From Paramacrobiotus richtersi (Eukaryota; Tardigrada; Eutardigrada; Parachela; Macrobiotidae), in assembly GCA_034698045.1 (NCBI GenBank), contig JAQGAU010000708.1:1-24691 (forward strand): DNA of 24,691 bases, given 5' to 3'. Made by a program: the position numbers and the translations under genes. This document shows, piece after piece, positions 19,992 to 24,691 of this stretch. The first letter of the stretch is position 1. Each line of letters begins with the position of its first letter. Under the pieces are notes generated by a model that did not search any database, was not told the DNA's origin, and worked only from the letters and a program-made list of their open reading frames with translations.

Positions 19992-20723
19992 GTACAATCC
20001 ACTGGATGATACCTGGTCCCCCATCGCCGACATGGTCCGCATGCGATTGGGATTGGGTGTGGCCAGTTTGAACCGGTTATTATACGCCGTGGGAGGATTT
20101 GATGGATCGGAACGACTGTGCTGTGTGGAGTGCTATGATCCCGATACCAACACGTGGAAATATGTCGCCCCCATGAACACGCGACGGAGTGGTGCAGGTA
20201 CGTTCTAACTCCACCGGAGTGTTACACCGTGTTTGGTAGTATGTTCCCGTAACTCATGTTCACTAGTTTTATTAACTGCGTTGGATTTCGCTTGGTTACC
20301 TATTTTCATCTGTTTTACGTGTTTTATTCATCTGTTTATGCAGTTATCTTACTCTGTGCTTGTCGTTATAAAGGCGTAGCCAGCATGGACGGCTCCATCT
20401 ACGTTGTGGGCGGTTATGACGGCCGCAACCAGCTCTCCACGGTGGAACGCTACGACCCCGACCTGGACCGGTGGGAATCCATGGCCCCCATGAAAGTGCC
20501 CCGCAGCGCCCTCTGCGTGGTGGCACTCGACCGGCGCCTCTACGCCATCGGCGGATACGACGGACAAGAGTTCTCCACCGCCGTGGAGAGCTTCGATCTG
20601 GAGACGGGCGAGTGGCGCAGCGAGACGCCCCTGGCTGAGGGGCGGAGTGGACACGGTGGGGCGGTGTGGTGGGGGAGTTGCTGTTATGAGAATGCCGAGC
20701 GGGAGCATGATGTGGTCCGGTGA
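19992..20723 (+). CDS. KEAP1/KLHL-like Kelch-repeat protein, last two exons
   Basis: Exons 19992-20197 and 20374-20723 (TGA 20721-20723) join in phase (GCA G|GC GTA) across a 176-nt intron. They encode the end of one Kelch repeat (YNPLDDTWSPIADM) and three full repeats, with GLGVASLNRLLYAVGGFDG, GSIYVVGGYDG and RRLYAIGGYDG, each followed by a V-E-x-[YF]-D-x-x-x-x-x-W blade. The runs LNRLLYAVGGFDG, MNTRRSGAG and LSTVERYD closely follow human KEAP1 (LNRLLYAVGGFDG, MNTIRSGAG, LNSVERYD). The final strand is RSGHGGAVWW, as when the propeller closes with its N-terminal repeat. Family role: KEAP1 and KLHL proteins are BTB-BACK-Kelch adaptors of Cullin-3 ligases; KEAP1 captures NRF2. The first exon needs two bases from an upstream exon, so the remaining repeats and the BTB-BACK part must lie upstream. 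None was found back to 18131. This is either a gene with a long intron or a truncated copy. The GC-rich second exon looks strongly constrained. Confidence 0.85.
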
Positions 20724-21789
20724 TAGGTGGTGCTCAACACACACGGGGTGGAGGAGGATGCGGGGTTGATCTCATTGGTTTGATCGTTCGTTACTGGGCG
20801 GTCAGTTGGTGAGGTTTTTCAGAGAGTTTTATTGGCCTTTTTCCCATAATGGGAACGTCGATTTGCTGTTGACGATTGCTTTTGAGAGCTTTTGATAGTT
20901 TATTTGCCCGCTGTTGTTGGTGATGCTGCGTTATGGAGGTTGTATGCTGTACTTTTAGCGCTGTTTCAGTGAGCTTTATATTGGTTGTGCATTGAACAAA
21001 ATGGATTTCAGATTGGGTGATAACTGGTTATGATGTACACATTCAGCTTTAGATGGCAGTTAAGAACATAGCGTTATAATGCCGTTAACTAGTACGCCAA
21101 GTTGTGCAGAACATGGCCATCTCCATGATGACTCGGGATAAGTGGGAACCGTGATCTGATATTCAAACAGTCCCAGTTGGTGTTCCGGGAGGTCGTTTCG
21201 CACTTTTTTTGCAAGTAATATAAGCTCACTTTATGCTTGTGCTGTCCAGCATGCATAAAAACTGAAGCCAGAACAAGTATCAACCATTCCGATTCTTGTC
21301 ATTCTAAAGGGCACCAGTACTTCGGCGGCGGAAGTACGCGGCAGGATACCAAAATTGTCGCCGCGTTTCTTCTGACAATAGCAAAGGTTCGAGAAGATTG
21401 CGTAGCGGAGGTTAATGAACATTGACCTTTACTGCCTGCCATCAACATCCGAAGTATTGTCCTAGTGATTTGAAATTTATGATGAACAAGGAAGTGGCGA
21501 TAACATTACAACCGGCTAACCCATAATATCATCAACGAACTTTAATTTACATAGATCTAACGTCGCCGGAAGTTATCGCCCGTTCGGTTAAAATGGGTCA
21601 ATTGGTACTGAGGCAGCCTCTGATCTGGAGCGGACCATATCGGGGTCCAGTTCTGTTTCCAGAAGTAACCCAAAAACATGACCTTGGCAAATTCACAACA
21701 TAACCTGCAATTCATAGTTACATACCGGTACATTGACATAACTTACAGACTCAAAATACAGAGTGACCCCAGAATGTTTTTTTTATGGG
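20724..21789. other. 3' flank of the Kelch gene and intergenic DNA
   Basis: Presumed 3' UTR followed by sequence with no recognisable exon or repeat. No clear AATAAA was seen near the stop. Confidence 0.45.
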
Positions 21790-21796
21790 AAAAAAA
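21790..21796 (-). terminator. RNA polymerase III terminator of tRNA-Gln
   Basis: Seven consecutive T on the minus strand, starting 5 nt after the tRNA 3' end, the usual Pol III termination signal. Confidence 0.85.
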
Positions 21797-21801
21797 TGAA
21801 A

Positions 21802-21872
21802 GGCCGTACCGAGAGTCGAACTCGGGTCGACGGATTCAAAGTCCGACGTGCTAACCACTACACCATACAGCC
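21802..21872 (-). tRNA. tRNA-Gln (anticodon UUG)
   Basis: The minus strand folds into a standard cloverleaf of 71 nt without CCA. The acceptor arm is GGCTGTA/TACGGCC (one G-U), with D-arm GTGTAGTGGTTAGCAC, anticodon loop CTTTGAA (anticodon TTG) and T-arm CCGAG-TTCGACT-CTCGG. The internal promoter boxes are intact: A box TGTAGTGGTTAGCAC and B box GAGTTCGACTC. It closely resembles other eukaryotic tRNA-Gln genes. The base of the anticodon stem appears to be a T-T mismatch, leaving four good pairs. It has no intron and stands alone. Confidence 0.95.
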
Positions 21873-23362
21873 AGTGCTTCCTGTGAGAGTCCCCCAGTTT
21901 ACTGCTACAATACGCTTAAAAACTTCCTATACGATATCAGATATCCGCTTGCATTAGCATGAAACGCTTCAGGTGAGGACTTTTGAGTGGTACTTGAGGT
22001 TTCCTGCGAGCATTTTTGAATTGCTTTATCAGCAACGTAGGAAAGTCCTTTCCAAGTAGATACTCAAGTTGTCAACCATCGTACGAACTACTGGCTTCGA
22101 ACTCTGTTCTAATTATTACGAAGGCCGACTTTCTGCAAAAAAAGAAAATTATATCCATCCCATAGCGTAGATGTATACTCTAGCGATTTCCTGCGCGTTA
22201 AACGCAAGACAGATATTGATAATTTATTTTTTCAGGTTTTTATTCTCGATGATTGTTAACTTTTGTCACAAGCTAGCGCACGCTGGATGCAGACGCGTAT
22301 ACACATACATCAATAATAATAATATGTACGAGTAGAAGTACCATAATATACATATAGCTACCGCTGCCCGCTGACCTTGTTTTCTTTTCCAGGGTAAAAT
22401 ATGTGTTTGAGAATGTTTTACTTGGACCGACAGGTCTCTTGAAAGATGAAGTCAAAAATTAGGATGTATATATCAAGCTTATACTTTGAGTATCTGTACA
22501 GGAAAACATACGCGTTTCGTTCCAGCTTAGGAATGTAAATAATTCAGCATAATAATTTCATAAAGATTTGCATGTCCGTTTACAATATCATAAAGATGCT
22601 GGTGAGCATTAGAAATTTGTGAAGGGCATCTAGTTTCATATGCATACAGTTAATGGTTTGCAGTCCATTCTTCGCAGACGAGGATAGTTGTTAATTGTTA
22701 TGAACGGCAACCATTTTCTCCCGTATGTCGACCACCTGCCAATTTCGTTTGCTTCCAGAAATGCACATACCAAAGCTGTAATCATCAACGGTGTATGCAC
22801 CGTTGATCTCGGGTACCGCTAATTGAATTCTGCTGCAGCAGAGAAACTCTTTTGTTTCTGCCTTAACTGCGACCTGAGTGGGCGATCACATTGTACCGCT
22901 TTTGTTATGTTATAATATGTCTGTACAACGGGAGACTTCATGCTGTTGAGGGTGTTGGCTGGCAAAAGTGTTGTCACGGCAGGATGCCGTGTTGTTCTTC
23001 TCAGCATGGAAGAAATTTTTGCCGTCGCCCTCTTCATCGCCAGGGAAAATTTCTCTTCGAGCGTACAATATGTGAGTTTTCGTTCACTTTCAGCCAGTCG
23101 ATGTCGACCAATATTTCATCCGACTGTTGCAGCTTATAATAATTTTCACGGGCTATCAGTACGCTTTTCCTTCAGACTTTAATTCGAAAGTGTGACCTTT
23201 GTACTCTCCAACTGAACATATACGCATGTATGCTTAATACGATCACCGTGAGAAATAACATCCAATAAAGGAAGTTTATGCTATTATGTGACTATTGCCT
23301 ACTATATGCTCAGTACCGCGTCTGCCTGTTATATGCGATCAAACAAGGTCTGCAAGTGTAGA
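21873..23362. other. Intergenic DNA without recognisable genes
   Basis: AT-rich with scattered short open frames lacking any family resemblance. The only clear structure is a 10-bp hairpin at 22784-22807. An AATAA-rich, ATA-repeating patch near 22310-22330 is low complexity. Confidence 0.4.
22784..22807. repeat. Perfect hairpin, 10-bp stem, 4-nt loop
   Basis: ATCAACGGTG, loop TATG, then CACCGTTGAT. No T-run follows on either side, so a terminator role is not suggested. Confidence 0.6.
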
Positions 23363-23593
23363 ATGCGTCAGGAGAATCGATCAAACGAAGCTGCGAACGG
23401 TAGCACAACTCCGGCAGGCGGGAATGACCCTCCTAACGGGAATGGCAACGAGATGGCACCGGCCCAATCTGGATCAGCAGCATCTGCATATTCGGAGGCA
23501 GGGATACTACCGCCTCTTCGACAGGTTCGTGTGGCACTGCAGGAACTGGAGGAGATTGTACGCGGAATGGTGGACAACTTGAACAACCGCTGA
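23363..23593 (+). CDS. Possible small protein or terminal exon, unknown function
   Basis: An open frame of 76 codons with ATG at 23363 and TGA at 23591-23593. The N-terminal half is rich in N, G, P and S (NGSTTPAGGNDPPNGNGNE), and the last 25 residues form a regular leucine/valine-spaced amphipathic stretch (LRQVRVALQELEEIVRGMVD) suited to a helix or short coiled coil. Composition is less AT-rich than the flanks. CAG at 23369-23371 could be an acceptor, making this a 3'-terminal exon. I do not recognise a family, and other frames are also open here, so coding status is uncertain. Confidence 0.3.
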   Translation: MRQENRSNEAANGSTTPAGGNDPPNGNGNEMAPAQSGSAASAYSEAGILPPLRQVRVALQELEEIVRGMVDNLNNR

Positions 23594-23950
23594 ACCTTGA
23601 TGCTACCGTCCCGTGCAACCGGAAATCGAGCTTGCCGTGTGGATTACATATCCTACAGATACACTAACTGTCAATCTGTCACCTCTACAATGTATGTTAA
23701 TCATTGTTGTTTGAGCTACTTAATATTCGTGAAAAACCATCTTTTCTGCATGAAAGAAAGTATGTCAGATATCGATGCTGTTTTGCTGTCCCATATATTA
23801 TGCTTATATTTTGCTTATACAGTTCTGTACACGCGAACGCGTTAACTTTCTCATGCATCCAATTGCGTCAGTATAGCCTTACTGAATTTCACTACATAGT
23901 CACTTTTTTCTTGCACAACTGTAAGCATATCTTATAACCTTTACTGTAGC
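23594..23950. other. Non-coding stretch
   Basis: Nothing recognised. It may include a 3' UTR if the preceding open frame is real. Confidence 0.35.
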
Positions 23951-24097
23951 CGCGGGATCAAATGAGTCAGAAATTTTGCCCTACGCGAACAATGCCCTAC
24001 ACGGGACTGGCAGTGAGATGAGAGAGAGTAGGCAGAGTACGATTATTCGACGCGCAGATTTCCGAATACACGGCTCTGTGACTCATTTGATCCCGCG
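23951..24097. mobile_element. 147-bp element with 19-bp perfect terminal inverted repeats
   Basis: CGCGGGATCAAATGAGTCA (23951-23969) is exactly inverted at 24079-24097. The interior has a short direct repeat (GCCCTAC at about 23978 and 23993) and no open frame of note. Size and ends suit a very small MITE, but no clear target-site duplication is seen, so the superfamily is unknown. Each arm carries TGAGTCA/TGACTCA, the AP-1 consensus, facing inward from both ends. Confidence 0.6.
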
Positions 24098-24691
24098 CGT
24101 ACAGTACGCATCTCTTTTCCTCAGAAAAAGCAGTTTCCGACAGTCTGCAACATAATCTTGTCACATTCCTTGCTCGTGATATGTTAATTACCGGTTGTAA
24201 CTTAATCGTCACTGCAGTGTGTCCTGCTAAACCTCACAGGGAAGGGATCGAGTTGTCATGCTCCGATTGCTTTGTTCAAATTACATTCCTTTACATTAAT
24301 CACAAAGGTCATTCGAAATTTTGTTTGGATGCGATGGAGTTCAAGGAGACCGAAGAAACAAGTAAAGTTAAGGAAAGGGAACATTGCAACCCTCCGGGGG
24401 GTTCAGCATGGTACAGTACCAGTTTGACCGTTTAGCTAGCTTTGACAGAGTTCATTTTTCTTTCATTGCCTTTCTTCCATCGGTCCCCTCGGAACTCCCT
24501 TGTATTCAAGCTATATTTGTAAATTACACTTATGATCTGTTTTAATCAGTAAAATTTTAGCAAAGCAGATCGAACTCGATCTCTTCCCTTGTTAGGCCAG
24601 TACAACCCATGCTCCGGATATTAATGCAACACGATGAAGGTCATTTGTCGTAAACAAAACCGCCGAGAGGGGTCAGCAAATGGTGACGTTT
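24098..24691. other. Non-coding stretch at the window end
   Basis: No recognisable exon, RNA or repeat in either strand. Confidence 0.4.

Noticed and set aside
20349-20744. Minus-strand open frame of 131 codons
   Set aside because: It is antisense to the second Kelch exon, whose product is clearly recognisable.
1-24691. CRISPR arrays, rRNA, operons, viral or LTR elements
   Set aside because: None seen; spliced genes and a Pol III tRNA indicate a eukaryotic nuclear genome, and no capsid, envelope or reverse transcriptase motif was recognised.

Overview
The window is genomic DNA from an invertebrate animal. Protein-coding blocks are split by GT-AG introns, several only about 55-75 nt long, and the recognisable proteins are metazoan: BTBD6-type BTB-BACK-PHR proteins, a KEAP1/KLHL-like Kelch propeller and tetraspanning membrane proteins. 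The compact introns and lineage-specific expansion would suit a small-genome ecdysozoan such as a tardigrade. That is a guess, because nothing in the sequence fixes the phylum.

The dominant feature is a same-strand array of four paralogues of a BTBD6-like gene. Members share exon lengths and intron phases (about 120/160/179/136 nt exons), so they arose by duplication, but each has met a different fate. Copy 1 (to 2068) enters the window in its BACK exon and has an intact BACK-PHR reading frame; a 516-bp TA-flanked MITE-like element sits inside its first visible 5' splice site. Copy 2 (2961-5729) has lost the first BTB exon and has a frame break plus a stop in the BACK exon, although its PHR exons are intact and carry a cysteine-rich insertion. 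Copy 3 (7111-9102) is a complete six-exon BTB-BACK gene of 319 aa with a TATA box, but its PHR domain is replaced by a short basic tail. Copy 4 (16447-18130) keeps the BTB-BACK exons but has lost the N-terminal half of exon 1 and everything after the BACK exon.

Between copies 3 and 4 lies a different region. It holds two minus-strand multipass membrane protein genes (10014-10490 and 14543-16035), a degenerate forkhead-like block (about 11306-11527, plus strand) and a relic resembling a PIF/Harbinger transposase (about 11851-12702, minus strand).

Downstream of copy 4, same strand, two exons encode the last three Kelch repeats of a KEAP1-like propeller (19992-20723). A minus-strand tRNA-Gln(UUG) follows at 21802-21872. 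The rest, to 24691, is mostly featureless non-coding DNA with one 147-bp element bounded by 19-bp perfect inverted repeats.

Functionally, BTB-BACK-PHR and BTB-BACK-Kelch proteins are both known families of Cullin-3 E3 ligase substrate adaptors, so the locus looks like a birth-and-death cluster of ubiquitin-ligase adaptors. No viral or LTR-retroelement copies were recognised.
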